A stretch of 64,000 bases of DNA, taken from contig NZ_JABBJJ010000001.1 of assembly GCF_012933655.1 (NCBI RefSeq), positions 1 through 64,000 on the forward strand. The letters are read 5' to 3'. The DNA is from Pyxidicoccus fallax. GTDB taxonomy: Bacteria; Myxococcota; Myxococcia; Myxococcales; Myxococcaceae. The translations under genes and the position numbers were made by a program. Shown here in pieces: positions 9,056 through 17,339 of this stretch. The notes under the pieces were generated by a model. The model had not been told where the DNA came from. It ran no database searches and saw only the letters and a program-made list of their open reading frames with translations. Numbering within the stretch: position 1 is the first letter of the stretch; every line of letters starts with the position of its first letter.

Positions 9056-9832
9056 ATGAGTGACGAGATTTCTGGGCGGGGCGACCCGTTGAAGTCACTG
9101 CAGCTGCTGTGGGGAAGGACCGAGGCGCCGCGACGGGGTCCGAAGGCGAAGGCCGGTGTGGCGGACCTGGTGTCCGCGGCCGTGGCCATTGCCGATGCCG
9201 AAGGGCTCGACGCGGTGAGCACGCGCCGGGTCGCGGACGCGGTGGGCATCTCTCCCATGTCGTTCTACACGCACATCCCCGGCAAGGCGGAGCTGCTCGA
9301 CCTGATGATGGATGCGGTGGCGGGCGAGGTCCTGAAGGACAGGCCCGTCTTCAAGCCCGCGCAGTGGCGAGCCAACCTGAGCCGGGTGGCGACGGACTAT
9401 CGCGACTTCTATCTGGCCCACCCGTGGGTGATTCAGCTCGCGACGCACCGGACAGTGCTGGGGCCGAACACGTTCCGGTCGGCCGATGTGGCGCTGAGCG
9501 CTGTCGAGGGACTGGGGCTCACCGATTTGGAGATGGACCGGGTCCTGAACCTGGTCCTGGACTACGTGCACGGCGCGGTACGCAACGCGGCGCGGGAGAA
9601 GCGGGTGAAGGAATTGACTGGAATGACCGACGCGGAGTGGTGGTCCCGCGTCGAGCCGTTCCTGGAGACGGTGGACTTCTCGCCCTATCCCGTGCTGTCG
9701 CGTGTGGGGAAGACCACCGGAGAGACCTACGGGGCGCATGACCCCGAAGGGGCCTTTGCTTTCGGACTGGCTCGGGTGCTCGATGGCTTGAGCGTGTTCA
9801 TCGAGGAGAAGACCGCGAAGCGGAAGCGATAG
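9056..9832 (+). CDS. TetR-family transcriptional repressor
   Basis: A 258-residue regulator. The N-terminal helix-turn-helix spans about residues 35-85, with the family pattern TRRVADAVGISPMSFYTHIPGKAELLDLMMD. A basic, Gly/Arg-rich arm precedes it. The C-terminal helical ligand domain (about 100-255) resembles the TetR_C class found with drug-resistance genes. It is transcribed divergently from the UvrA-like ATPase across an 86-bp region holding two related palindromes. It is therefore expected to repress itself and that gene until a small, probably aromatic, ligand binds (inference). The ATG follows a weak GAGAG ribosome site. Confidence 0.9.
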   Translation: MSDEISGRGDPLKSLQLLWGRTEAPRRGPKAKAGVADLVSAAVAIADAEGLDAVSTRRVADAVGISPMSFYTHIPGKAELLDLMMDAVAGEVLKDRPVFKPAQWRANLSRVATDYRDFYLAHPWVIQLATHRTVLGPNTFRSADVALSAVEGLGLTDLEMDRVLNLVLDYVHGAVRNAAREKRVKELTGMTDAEWWSRVEPFLETVDFSPYPVLSRVGKTTGETYGAHDPEGAFAFGLARVLDGLSVFIEEKTAKRKR

Positions 9833-9868
9833 CTGTGCACGACCCACTTCCAGCAACGAGATGAAGTC

Positions 9869-10300
9869 ATGCGATGGCATCAACAGGAAAGCATTCCGCA
9901 CTACGAAGACGCCCTGGAACATCCAGAATGGGGCTTCATGCTGCCCACCGATGACATGGATGTATTCGTCTTCGAACCCATGCCGTCAGAAAACTGGAAG
10001 GTATCCTCCTTCAACTACGCAGGTGAGAAGGTCTTCTTCAGGCATCGACTTCACGACGACAGAATCCAGGTAGACGTGTTCATCCCCTCCAGGCCCTCCG
10101 ACGAGCGCACTGAAGGAGATGATGAGTCTTCCCAATACCGTTGCGCGTTGTGGCTGTGCAACCTGGAGCAGATGAAGGATGGCAACCGTCCTCCCAACGC
10201 GTCAGTGAAACACAGCGTCTTCAGCGATTTTGAATATTCCCTGGCCGCAAGCCGGACAGACCCTGTCTGCTTCGGCTTCTACCACTGCGAGTGGTACTGA
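9869..10300 (+). CDS. Hypothetical low-GC protein, possible orphan immunity protein
   Basis: A 143-residue soluble, acidic, aromatic-rich protein starting MRWHQQESIPHYED. No motif or family is recognised. Base composition is clearly lower in GC than neighbouring genes (near 50-55 percent by eye) and codon use is less biased, which suggests recent acquisition. It lies 36 bp after the TetR gene and faces the SitI6/SitA6 operon tail to tail. Small acidic low-GC genes next to polymorphic toxins are often extra immunity genes, but that is inference from position and composition only. Confidence 0.65.
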   Translation: MRWHQQESIPHYEDALEHPEWGFMLPTDDMDVFVFEPMPSENWKVSSFNYAGEKVFFRHRLHDDRIQVDVFIPSRPSDERTEGDDESSQYRCALWLCNLEQMKDGNRPPNASVKHSVFSDFEYSLAASRTDPVCFGFYHCEWY

Positions 10301-10364
10301 GAGGCCTGCAGTGCCGCAAGGCCCTGCTTTAGAGCATGAGCCCGTGAACGGACCAGGGTTCCAT

Positions 10365-11075
10365 CTACCGGGTGGGCAGTTCCTGGAACGTGATGCCGTT
10401 CAGTCCCAAGCGGTGAACTGCCTCCATGAACCGTTCGGTGCCGACAACCACCGTGGAGAAGTTGCTCACCCGGAAAAGGTCCAGGTCGGTGGGCAGGGAT
10501 GCCACGTCGAGGATGGGCACTTCCGGCAGTCGGGCCGCGAGCCGGCCGCAAGTCGCGCAAGGGGATGGCATGTCCGGCGGTAGGCAGTCCGGGTGCAGCC
10601 TGCCGTAGGGCTCGATTTGAAGCTCCAGCAACTCCGGCGGGTTCTTCTCGCGGAACCGCAACGCCGTCGGGAATCCCTGAAGCCCGCGAACGTCTCCCGC
10701 TTGCAGGCGCTCCAGCACCTCCCGGCGCACCACCCACGAGATGTCCCCAAGAGACGTGAATGGGCCGAACTTCCCGGAGGCCCGGCCCTCCAGAGGCCCG
10801 AAGCGCGTGCCGGGTGGCAGCTTCGCATTGGGAGGCGCGAAGGGACGTACCAGCTCCCGTAGCCGCGCGAGTTCGGTATCGGGGACGGGCCAGGGCCGTA
10901 CGAACTTCGCCCGCTCGGGCAGTTGTGACAGGTCCACACCGGGGTATTGGTGCCCTGACATCCCCCACGTGACGCCGCATTCGGAGCACTTCACGCCAGG
11001 CAGGCTCCACTTGTGCGCGGCATCAATGCTCGCGGGATATGGCTTCTCTTCGCGCAAACAGAAGTACCGGGTCAT
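10365..11075 (-). CDS. sitI6: SitI6-family double-CXXCG immunity protein
   Basis: A 236-residue protein with two CXXCG motifs (Cys30-Ser-Glu-Cys33-Gly and Cys173-Ala-Thr-Cys176-Gly). This is the defining feature of the Myxococcus double-CXXCG paralogous family to which SitI6 immunity proteins belong. The start is the ATG at 11075, 16 nt after the stop of the toxin gene; the frame is open farther upstream only because it runs through the toxin gene in another frame. No signal peptide is present, so it acts in the cytoplasm, where SitA toxins arrive after outer-membrane exchange between cells. Toxin first, immunity second, on one transcript, matches the known sit gene order. The CXXCG pairs probably bind zinc. 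Confidence 0.85.
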   Translation of the reverse strand: MTRYFCLREEKPYPASIDAAHKWSLPGVKCSECGVTWGMSGHQYPGVDLSQLPERAKFVRPWPVPDTELARLRELVRPFAPPNAKLPPGTRFGPLEGRASGKFGPFTSLGDISWVVRREVLERLQAGDVRGLQGFPTALRFREKNPPELLELQIEPYGRLHPDCLPPDMPSPCATCGRLAARLPEVPILDVASLPTDLDLFRVSNFSTVVVGTERFMEAVHRLGLNGITFQELPTR

Positions 11076-11091
11076 CTCGATGACCAACCCC

Positions 11092-11757
11092 TCACGCCCC
11101 CGGGCGGGAATAATAGGACTGGATGGGACCGCCCAGGAGTTCGAAGCGGTAGATGAGTTCCCCCGCGTGCTTGAAGATTTCCTCGGGGGAGGCGTACTCG
11201 TTTTGTCTCCTGAAGTCCCGCCATGCCTGGTTCCACGGACCTCCACGCCCGTCATTGCCATGAATCCGTCGGTGAACGTGCAGCGGAATGGGCAAGGTGT
11301 AGTCGTGGATTTTGACTCCTCTGTCCCTGAACCACTCCGCCATTTCCCGGGCCTGCGGGAAAATGTGGTGCTTCTCCCAACGGCCGGCCGTGAGCTGGCG
11401 TGAAGGGGGGACGATTCGCTCGGGGGCGCCGTTCCAATTGGGGAAGACCATGACGGCGCCACCGGGGAGCTTCCCCGCGCCTCCCCAGTTCCTCCGAGGA
11501 CCGCTGCCCGGCGCCGCCGCAGGAGGGCGCGCCCCGGGGAAGCGCGCCAGCTCGACTTCACCGGGCACGTCCTCACAGCGATAGAAGCCGCAGGTGTCCC
11601 CCAGGCAGAGGAGGGTGACGCACTGGTCTTCATGGGGTGCGTCACACTCAACTTCCGCCGCATCGGCCCAAGCCTGCTGCAAGGGAGGTGTGACGCTGGA
11701 GCAGCCCAGCCAGGACGCGGCGAGCAGCGAAAGCCAGAACGCGTGAAGGGTCTGCAT
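11092..11757 (-). CDS. sitA6: SitA6-family polymorphic toxin lipoprotein, AHH/HNH-like nuclease
   Basis: A 221-residue lipoprotein-type toxin. The N-terminus has a signal sequence ending near Cys19 (ASWLGC), then a Cys-rich segment (residues 38-61) and a Pro/Gly-rich linker. The C-terminal domain (about 125-215) carries WEKHHIFP (His130-His131), KIHDY, IPLHVHRRIHG and further conserved aromatics. It resembles the HH...H pattern of AHH/HNH-Endo VII nucleases (my reading). SitA proteins of Myxococcus are delivered by TraA/TraB-dependent outer-membrane exchange to kin cells and kill those lacking the matching SitI. The immunity gene follows 16 nt downstream. TraA and TraB are not in this window. 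Confidence 0.82.
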   Translation of the reverse strand: MQTLHAFWLSLLAASWLGCSSVTPPLQQAWADAAEVECDAPHEDQCVTLLCLGDTCGFYRCEDVPGEVELARFPGARPPAAAPGSGPRRNWGGAGKLPGGAVMVFPNWNGAPERIVPPSRQLTAGRWEKHHIFPQAREMAEWFRDRGVKIHDYTLPIPLHVHRRIHGNDGRGGPWNQAWRDFRRQNEYASPEEIFKHAGELIYRFELLGGPIQSYYSRPGA

Positions 11758-11785
11758 TGCACGCGAACCCTAACAGCCCATCCCG

Positions 11786-12727
11786 TCAGAAGCCCAGGAT
11801 GCGGAGCCTGGGGTTGCCGCGGCGGAGGGCCTCCACCGCGCCGGGCTCCAGGGGCGTGCGGTACAGCATGAGCTCCTGGAGCGAGGGCATCCGAGCCAGC
11901 GCCGCTGGGAGCCCCTGAAGGGGATTGCCCGAGAGGGTCAGCGAGGTGAGTGACTTCAGCTCGGTGATGCGCTCAGGCAGGGAGGTGAGGCCGCAGTCGT
12001 GCAGGAAGAGCCTCGTGAGCCGGGGCAGGCGAGTGAGGGCCTCCAGGAGCGATTCCACGTCGAGCCCCGGATTTCGGCCCAGGTCCAGGTGCACCAGAGA
12101 GCGCAGCCCTCCCATGGCGGCGGGAACACGGACGAGTCCCGACTCGCGGTACGCGAGGACCGCGAGGTTGCGCAGCCGGCACGCCTGGTCCAGCGTCGCC
12201 GTGGCATCGCTCCAGGGGTTCCCATCCAGCGACAGCTTCTGCATCCGGTAGAGCGCCTCGAAGCCGGAGGGCAGGGTGCGCAGGGCGTTGCCATGAAGGT
12301 GCAGCACCTTGAGCGACCTCAGCGCCATGAAGGCCTCGGGCAGATGCGAGAGGCGCGAATCGCTCAGGGAGAGCACCTCCAGCCGGGGCAGCCTCGCGAG
12401 CTGCGTCAGCGCGACGTCGGCATCCAGGCTGGGATTGAGGGAGAGGTTGAGCTTGCGCAACGAGCCCAGCGCCTCCAAGCGGTCATGGAGCTTCACCAGC
12501 CGGTTGTCACGCAGGCTCAGCTTCTCCAGGCCCGGCAGGTCGAAAATGACGTCGGACAGCCGGGTGAGCCGGTTGTGGGACAGCTCGATGCGGCGCAGGT
12601 TCGGAAATTCGAGAAGGTCGGGCGGCAGTTCCTCCAGCCTCGCGTGGCTCAGCGAGAGGTGGGTGGCCCGCGAGGCATCGGCACGGGCTTCCCGGAGCGA
12701 GACATGGCCGGAGAGCATGGCCGCCAT
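11786..12727 (-). CDS. Leucine-rich repeat protein
   Basis: A 313-residue protein made of about 11 leucine-rich repeats of 22-25 residues from residue 20 to the end (for example LxxLPxxLxxLxxLxxLxLxxNxL and LSLRDNRL). There is no signal peptide, kinase or GTPase domain, so it is probably a cytoplasmic binding protein. It ends 29 bp from the toxin gene start and could share that transcript's upstream region. A second ATG three codons in is an alternative start. Partner unknown. Confidence 0.85.
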   Translation of the reverse strand: MAAMLSGHVSLREARADASRATHLSLSHARLEELPPDLLEFPNLRRIELSHNRLTRLSDVIFDLPGLEKLSLRDNRLVKLHDRLEALGSLRKLNLSLNPSLDADVALTQLARLPRLEVLSLSDSRLSHLPEAFMALRSLKVLHLHGNALRTLPSGFEALYRMQKLSLDGNPWSDATATLDQACRLRNLAVLAYRESGLVRVPAAMGGLRSLVHLDLGRNPGLDVESLLEALTRLPRLTRLFLHDCGLTSLPERITELKSLTSLTLSGNPLQGLPAALARMPSLQELMLYRTPLEPGAVEALRRGNPRLRILGF

Positions 12728-12824
12728 CCTACAGCCGTGGGCCCTGCTTCACTCGACGTGCGGTGAGACCGTACTCCCGAGCGCGCCGGGAAATGGCCGC
12801 GCACGCGTCGCGTAGGGATGGGGT

Positions 12825-13691
12825 ATGAGCCGCGCCGAAGCCATGCACACGCCCGCCGTGGATACCTCTCCCTGGAAACCCCTGCTGCTCACGGTGGTCG
12901 GGTTCGCCCTGCTCGACGCGTTCTATTACCTGCCGCTCATGCTGGGGCCGAGCCCCACGGTCTACGTGGCGGTCTACGTGTCGTTCTTCCTCGTGGCCCA
13001 CGTCTGGGGCCGGCTCACCGGGGTGGGCGGCTTGCGCGGCTACGGCTTCTTCCGGCACGCCGGCTGGGGCCGCAACGTCGCGCTGGGCTTCGCCGCCGGC
13101 CTCGCGTTCCAGGGGCTCGGCTACGCGGCGGAGTGGGCGCTGGGCGGCTTCCGCGTCGACGGCTTCATCGCCGCCGGGCCCCTGTTCTCACTGCTGGCGA
13201 TGGCCGCGTTCGGGATGTTCCTGTCCTCCGCGACGGACGACATCCTCATCCGCGGGTACCTCTTCCGGCACCTATCGCCCTACGTGTCCAGCCGCGGCCT
13301 CATCCTCGGGACGACGGCGGTGTACGTCCTCAACCACGTCTTCTACGCGGAGCTGACGCCCCTGCTCTGTCTGCGGCTCGCGCTGCTGGGGCTCGTCTTC
13401 GCGTACACACTGGCGCGCACCGGCTCGCTGTGGCTGGCCATCGGCCTGCACTGGGGCGGCAACGTCATGTACCGCATGCGCAACGGCTTCGACCCCCAGC
13501 AAGGCGGCATCATCCGGTTGTCCGAGCTGCCCCAGCCGGCGTGGTTCGACTGGCTCGGCGTGGGCGCGACGGCGCTCATGCTCGCGACCTCGGTCCTGCT
13601 CGTCCGTTGGGCGGTGAAGGCGGAGCCGCTGCCTCCATCCACGGAGGCAGCCGAGCCAAACGCCGCTCCGGCCATGGCGCCGGGCGCCTGA
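12825..13691 (+). CDS. CPBP-family intramembrane protease-like protein
   Basis: A 288-residue protein with about seven or eight hydrophobic segments. The three CPBP (CAAX protease/bacteriocin-processing, Abi) motifs are visible. Motif 1 is Asp138-Asp139-x3-Arg143 in place of the usual Glu-Glu-x3-Arg, motif 2 is FxxxH-like with Asn170-His171, and motif 3 is His209-x3-Asn213. Family members are glutamic-type intramembrane proteases or have lost activity. The Asp-Asp replacement may retain or abolish catalysis. The gene is divergent from the LRR gene and converges with the large HEPN-like gene. Substrate unknown. Confidence 0.82.
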   Translation: MSRAEAMHTPAVDTSPWKPLLLTVVGFALLDAFYYLPLMLGPSPTVYVAVYVSFFLVAHVWGRLTGVGGLRGYGFFRHAGWGRNVALGFAAGLAFQGLGYAAEWALGGFRVDGFIAAGPLFSLLAMAAFGMFLSSATDDILIRGYLFRHLSPYVSSRGLILGTTAVYVLNHVFYAELTPLLCLRLALLGLVFAYTLARTGSLWLAIGLHWGGNVMYRMRNGFDPQQGGIIRLSELPQPAWFDWLGVGATALMLATSVLLVRWAVKAEPLPPSTEAAEPNAAPAMAPGA

Positions 13692-13714
13692 CGTCCTTCG
13701 CCGCGCGGCCGAAG

Positions 13715-16700
13715 TCAGGGGGCGACGGGAAGTCGCTCCGGCTCCTGGAGCAGCACCTCCAGGCACCTGCCTCGGACCTCCTCATGGAGTGAGTACCTCG
13801 CGAGGTGGCCCACCAGGCTCCGGCGGGCCCGCGCCTCCCAGTGTCGGCTCTTATCCAGCAGCTGCTCCAGCCAGACTCCCGCGGGCAGACGGGGCAGCTC
13901 GGGGAACTCCTCGACAGCCCGCGCCCGGGTCCAGGCCTCGCGCCAGAATGCATCGGAGGGGCTGTACGCCCCCTCGCTGGCACGGACCAGTATCGGACGC
14001 AGCAGCTCCGGGGACAGCTCGCGCTCGCGCAGCGCCGGCAGGTCCTGCGCCAGGAGTGCGTCCACGCACCCGAGTCCGAGTGCGCCTCCCTCTGTCCGCG
14101 CGAGCGCTCCGAAGACGCACGCGCTTCCATGCGCGCTCAGGAGGGCCACCCAAAAGGAGGCCGTGGAATCTCCCCGCATGGGCCGAAGCCATTCCGGCGA
14201 GAGGGCGAGCCTGAGGAGGCCCTCCGCGCGAGCCGGATGATGCTCGGCGCTCCGCCTCAGCGCGTCCCCGAAGAAGGGGGCCGCCCTGACCGCCTCAGGG
14301 GCCGGTGCGGCGGCGAGCAACCCGCCCACGATGCGCACGGGCTCCACGACGTCCTCGCCGTGCTCCGCCGCGTAGGCCAGGACCCGGGCCTTCACGTGCA
14401 GCGGCGCCCAGGGGTTCTCCCAGGGCTGGCCGGGGAGCCGCACGTAGAAGGGAAAGACGGTGGGCTCTGGCTCTCCCTGGAGCTCGATGTGCGCCTTGAG
14501 GGAGGGCCAGTTCCGCTCGGTCACCAGGAAGACGCTCATGCGTTGCTCGAAGCACGTGAGGAGCCGCCAGGCCTCGTCTTCCCAAGGCGTCTTCCAGGCC
14601 TCGCTGACGAGCCGCTCCCACAGGGCCACCTCTTCGCTCGGCAAGGGCAGGGGCAGGTCGGACAACCAGTGGAACTCCCCCAGCGGGGCGTTCCTCTCGA
14701 CCCTCGCGTACAGCGCTTCCCTCCCGGCGGCGCGAGCCAGAACCTTCCGCCAGAACACCAGGTGGAGCGGAATCTCCATTCCGGCCACCTGGCCCATGGA
14801 GGGAGCGAAGCCCGCGTGCAGCGCATCCGGTGCGAGGCAGGCATCCGCCAGGACGGAGAGGGCGCTGGCATCGCCCTCGGCCAGCAACCAGTTCAAGGCC
14901 TCCTCCGCCTGCTGGAACGCGCGCTGCCATTGCCCCGAGCCGAGGACCTCGGCGCCCGAGATGGCGATGACGCCCACGGGCCCATGACGGAAGGCCTCCG
15001 GCGCCTCGCGCTTCTGGATGAGCTTCCGGACGCACCATTGCGCGATGAGCGCCTGGGGAACACCGGCCTCGAGCAGCGTCCTCCAGCCCAGCGCCGGCTG
15101 CTCCATCCACATCTCGCTGTGTGCCTGCCACTCCGGGTCGCCGAACCCCAGCAGGCGCAGGACCGCGGCATGGGTCCGGATCCGCTCGCCGTCCCTGTCC
15201 GTCCGAGGCCACAGGTCCACGAGGTTCTCGAGCAGCGCCTGGACCGCCGTCTCACGCAGGCCGAGCGAGTCCAGCCGTTCCAGGCCTTGCTCCAGCACGA
15301 GCCGCCGGAGCGCCTCCGAGACCTCTGCCAGACCGACGAGCCGGGGCACGGCGCCGACCCACGCCTGCACCGCCTCCTCGGGCGAGGACACGGAGAGACT
15401 CCGCCAATCCTCGAACCACGAGGGGATGAGGCTGGCGCGATTGAGCAGGTAACCCGCGGGATGCCGCCCCTCGGGAATGACGAGCAGCCGCCGGGCCTCG
15501 GAGCCTCCCACACGCCGGAGGATGGGGATGCCCACGGCCAGGAACCAGGTCTCCAGGAAGGGCTCGGTCATGAGCCGCCCCAGGCGTGTCTCCGGGAAGC
15601 CGAAGACCTGTCGTAGGAAGGGCTCGCCGAGCCGTCCGCTCCGGGCCGCCGCATCCGGTGCGCACAGCGTGGCGATGGCCTCCCGCTCCTCGGGGACGAG
15701 GCGGAATGGAAGCTCCAACGCGGTGAGGACCTCCGACAACGGGGCCGGTGGCGTGGGCGGCAGCACCAGGCTCAGGCGCGCTCCGAGAACACGCGAGGCC
15801 TGGGCCAGGTCCAGCACGCACTGACGCCAGGACTCCTCGGGAAGGAACCAGGGAGAATCCGGGTCGCTCACGTGCTCGTCGGACACATATCGTGGCGCGA
15901 AGGCCACCATGGCCGCGACGCAGAGCTGGAAGGCCCGCGCCATCTCCTCCGAAGGTACGGCGCCCTCGGGAGTCGCGCCGAACGCAGCGCAGGTGACCAC
16001 GACTCGCTCGAACAACCGGAGCGGGTCTCGTTCCGCGAGCAGGGGCCTGGCCCAGGAGGCCAGGTCGTCGCCATCGGCCACCGCCATCCAGGCGGCCTCC
16101 GCCCAGGAGCGCTCCCGGCCCACCTGCTCGGTGAGCCGCTCCGCCTCGCCGCGTCCGCGCGCGAGCTGCCGGCCCACCAGGAGCGCGGCGAGGGTGGGCA
16201 CCTCGAAGCCCAGCCCGTCCTCGTCCCGCCGCAGCCAGCCCGCCTCGATGCAGAGCATCGATTGCCGGTGCAGCAGCGGCATGAGCATGAGCAGCCGCTC
16301 GGTGTCCCGGGGCGACACGCCATGGTCCATGCTCCGCATGAGGATGTCCTTGAAGGTCTCCTCGACGCGCTCCCCGGGGCCTTCCAGCCGCCCGTCCGCG
16401 TCCAGGCCCGCATCGAGGAGCCGCCGCGCGTGCCACGTCAGCAAGTCCAGCGCCTCCCGCTCGAAGGAGGCCAGGGACGCGCCCTGGTCGTCCCGCCGGC
16501 TGTAGCGCAGCCGTTCCAGGCCTTCATGCAGGAGTCGCTCGATGAACGCCGCTCCACCCTCCACGCGATGACGGCGGATCCCTGGGGACGGGTCGACGGA
16601 GGACTTCTCGGCCGGGTCCTCCGTCGTGGACGGCGGACGCGGCAGGGGAGGGACCTGCCCTTCGGAGACGGGCAGGTAGTCGAGCAGGAAGCGGCGGATG

Positions 16701-17092
16701 TCGAAGAAGGCCTCCCGCAGCTGGCGGTGGGGAAGGAGCGCTCCCTCATGGGTGGTGGTGTTACGCCGGATGCGCCATCGGTGGAGCGCCGCCGCCCGCT
16801 CTCGTTCGAAGCGGGGCCGTGCGTGACGGGCCAGCATCCGGAGCAGCTTCTCGAAACCCTCCTCATTCAGCTTGTCCAGCTTCTCCGGTGGCAGGCGGTC
16901 GGGGCAGAACGCGTCGAGGCAATACTTGACGCCCCATTCCAGCGCTCCCACAACCTCGGTCCAGGCCGCGCGGCTCTCACGCTCGTAGCGAGCCAGGTCC
17001 TGCTCCTTGACGGCTTCCAGGGCGCGCAGGAAGGCGTCACGCCCCTGGTTGAAGCGAGCCACGGCCTCCTGGCTGTCTGGGACGTTCCCCAT
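13715..17092 (-). CDS. Large protein with N-terminal HEPN-like RNase motif and helical C-terminal region
   Basis: A 1125-residue soluble protein. Residues 1-145 are helical and contain IRRNTTTHEG, that is Arg110-Asn111-x3-His115. This matches the Rx4H catalytic signature of HEPN ribonucleases, placed as usual near the start of the last helix pair. A linker (145-175) leads into a long helical region. Residues 175-330 look like the winged-helix part of STAND ATPases (MLCIEAGWLRRDEDGLGFEVPTLAALLVGRQLA), yet no Walker A or B is visible. The remainder resembles HEAT-type solenoids rich in Trp and Leu-Arg. HEPN effectors joined to large sensor regions occur in antiviral and toxin systems; a defence role is inference. 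No partner gene is evident; the stop codon is 23 bp from the convergent CPBP gene. Confidence 0.75.
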   Translation of the reverse strand: MGNVPDSQEAVARFNQGRDAFLRALEAVKEQDLARYERESRAAWTEVVGALEWGVKYCLDAFCPDRLPPEKLDKLNEEGFEKLLRMLARHARPRFERERAAALHRWRIRRNTTTHEGALLPHRQLREAFFDIRRFLLDYLPVSEGQVPPLPRPPSTTEDPAEKSSVDPSPGIRRHRVEGGAAFIERLLHEGLERLRYSRRDDQGASLASFEREALDLLTWHARRLLDAGLDADGRLEGPGERVEETFKDILMRSMDHGVSPRDTERLLMLMPLLHRQSMLCIEAGWLRRDEDGLGFEVPTLAALLVGRQLARGRGEAERLTEQVGRERSWAEAAWMAVADGDDLASWARPLLAERDPLRLFERVVVTCAAFGATPEGAVPSEEMARAFQLCVAAMVAFAPRYVSDEHVSDPDSPWFLPEESWRQCVLDLAQASRVLGARLSLVLPPTPPAPLSEVLTALELPFRLVPEEREAIATLCAPDAAARSGRLGEPFLRQVFGFPETRLGRLMTEPFLETWFLAVGIPILRRVGGSEARRLLVIPEGRHPAGYLLNRASLIPSWFEDWRSLSVSSPEEAVQAWVGAVPRLVGLAEVSEALRRLVLEQGLERLDSLGLRETAVQALLENLVDLWPRTDRDGERIRTHAAVLRLLGFGDPEWQAHSEMWMEQPALGWRTLLEAGVPQALIAQWCVRKLIQKREAPEAFRHGPVGVIAISGAEVLGSGQWQRAFQQAEEALNWLLAEGDASALSVLADACLAPDALHAGFAPSMGQVAGMEIPLHLVFWRKVLARAAGREALYARVERNAPLGEFHWLSDLPLPLPSEEVALWERLVSEAWKTPWEDEAWRLLTCFEQRMSVFLVTERNWPSLKAHIELQGEPEPTVFPFYVRLPGQPWENPWAPLHVKARVLAYAAEHGEDVVEPVRIVGGLLAAAPAPEAVRAAPFFGDALRRSAEHHPARAEGLLRLALSPEWLRPMRGDSTASFWVALLSAHGSACVFGALARTEGGALGLGCVDALLAQDLPALRERELSPELLRPILVRASEGAYSPSDAFWREAWTRARAVEEFPELPRLPAGVWLEQLLDKSRHWEARARRSLVGHLARYSLHEEVRGRCLEVLLQEPERLPVAP

Positions 17093-17339
17093 GGGGCACC
17101 TCCGGGTCCTTCGGTCTCAGGTAGCGTAGTACGACGGAGCGGAATGATTTCAATGACAGCCGTTCCACGCCGTGTGCCGGCTCTCCAGTGCTTTCCGTGA
17201 CGTGCCACGCACTCGTGTGATTGTCGTTGACCGGTGCGCTGGAACCTATAGAAGGCCGCCCCGCGTCGGCGCCCGGTTCTCGCGCCACGCGCAACTCCTC
17301 TTCAATTCAACCCAAGCACGAACATTCCAAGGGAGTGTC

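Noticed and set aside
17093-17339. TTGACC/TATAGA (17227-17252) and a GGAAC...GTC pair as promoters of the Asp-box lipoprotein gene
   Set aside because: Spacing is 14 bp for the first and 18 or more for the second, outside the usual range, so neither is convincing.
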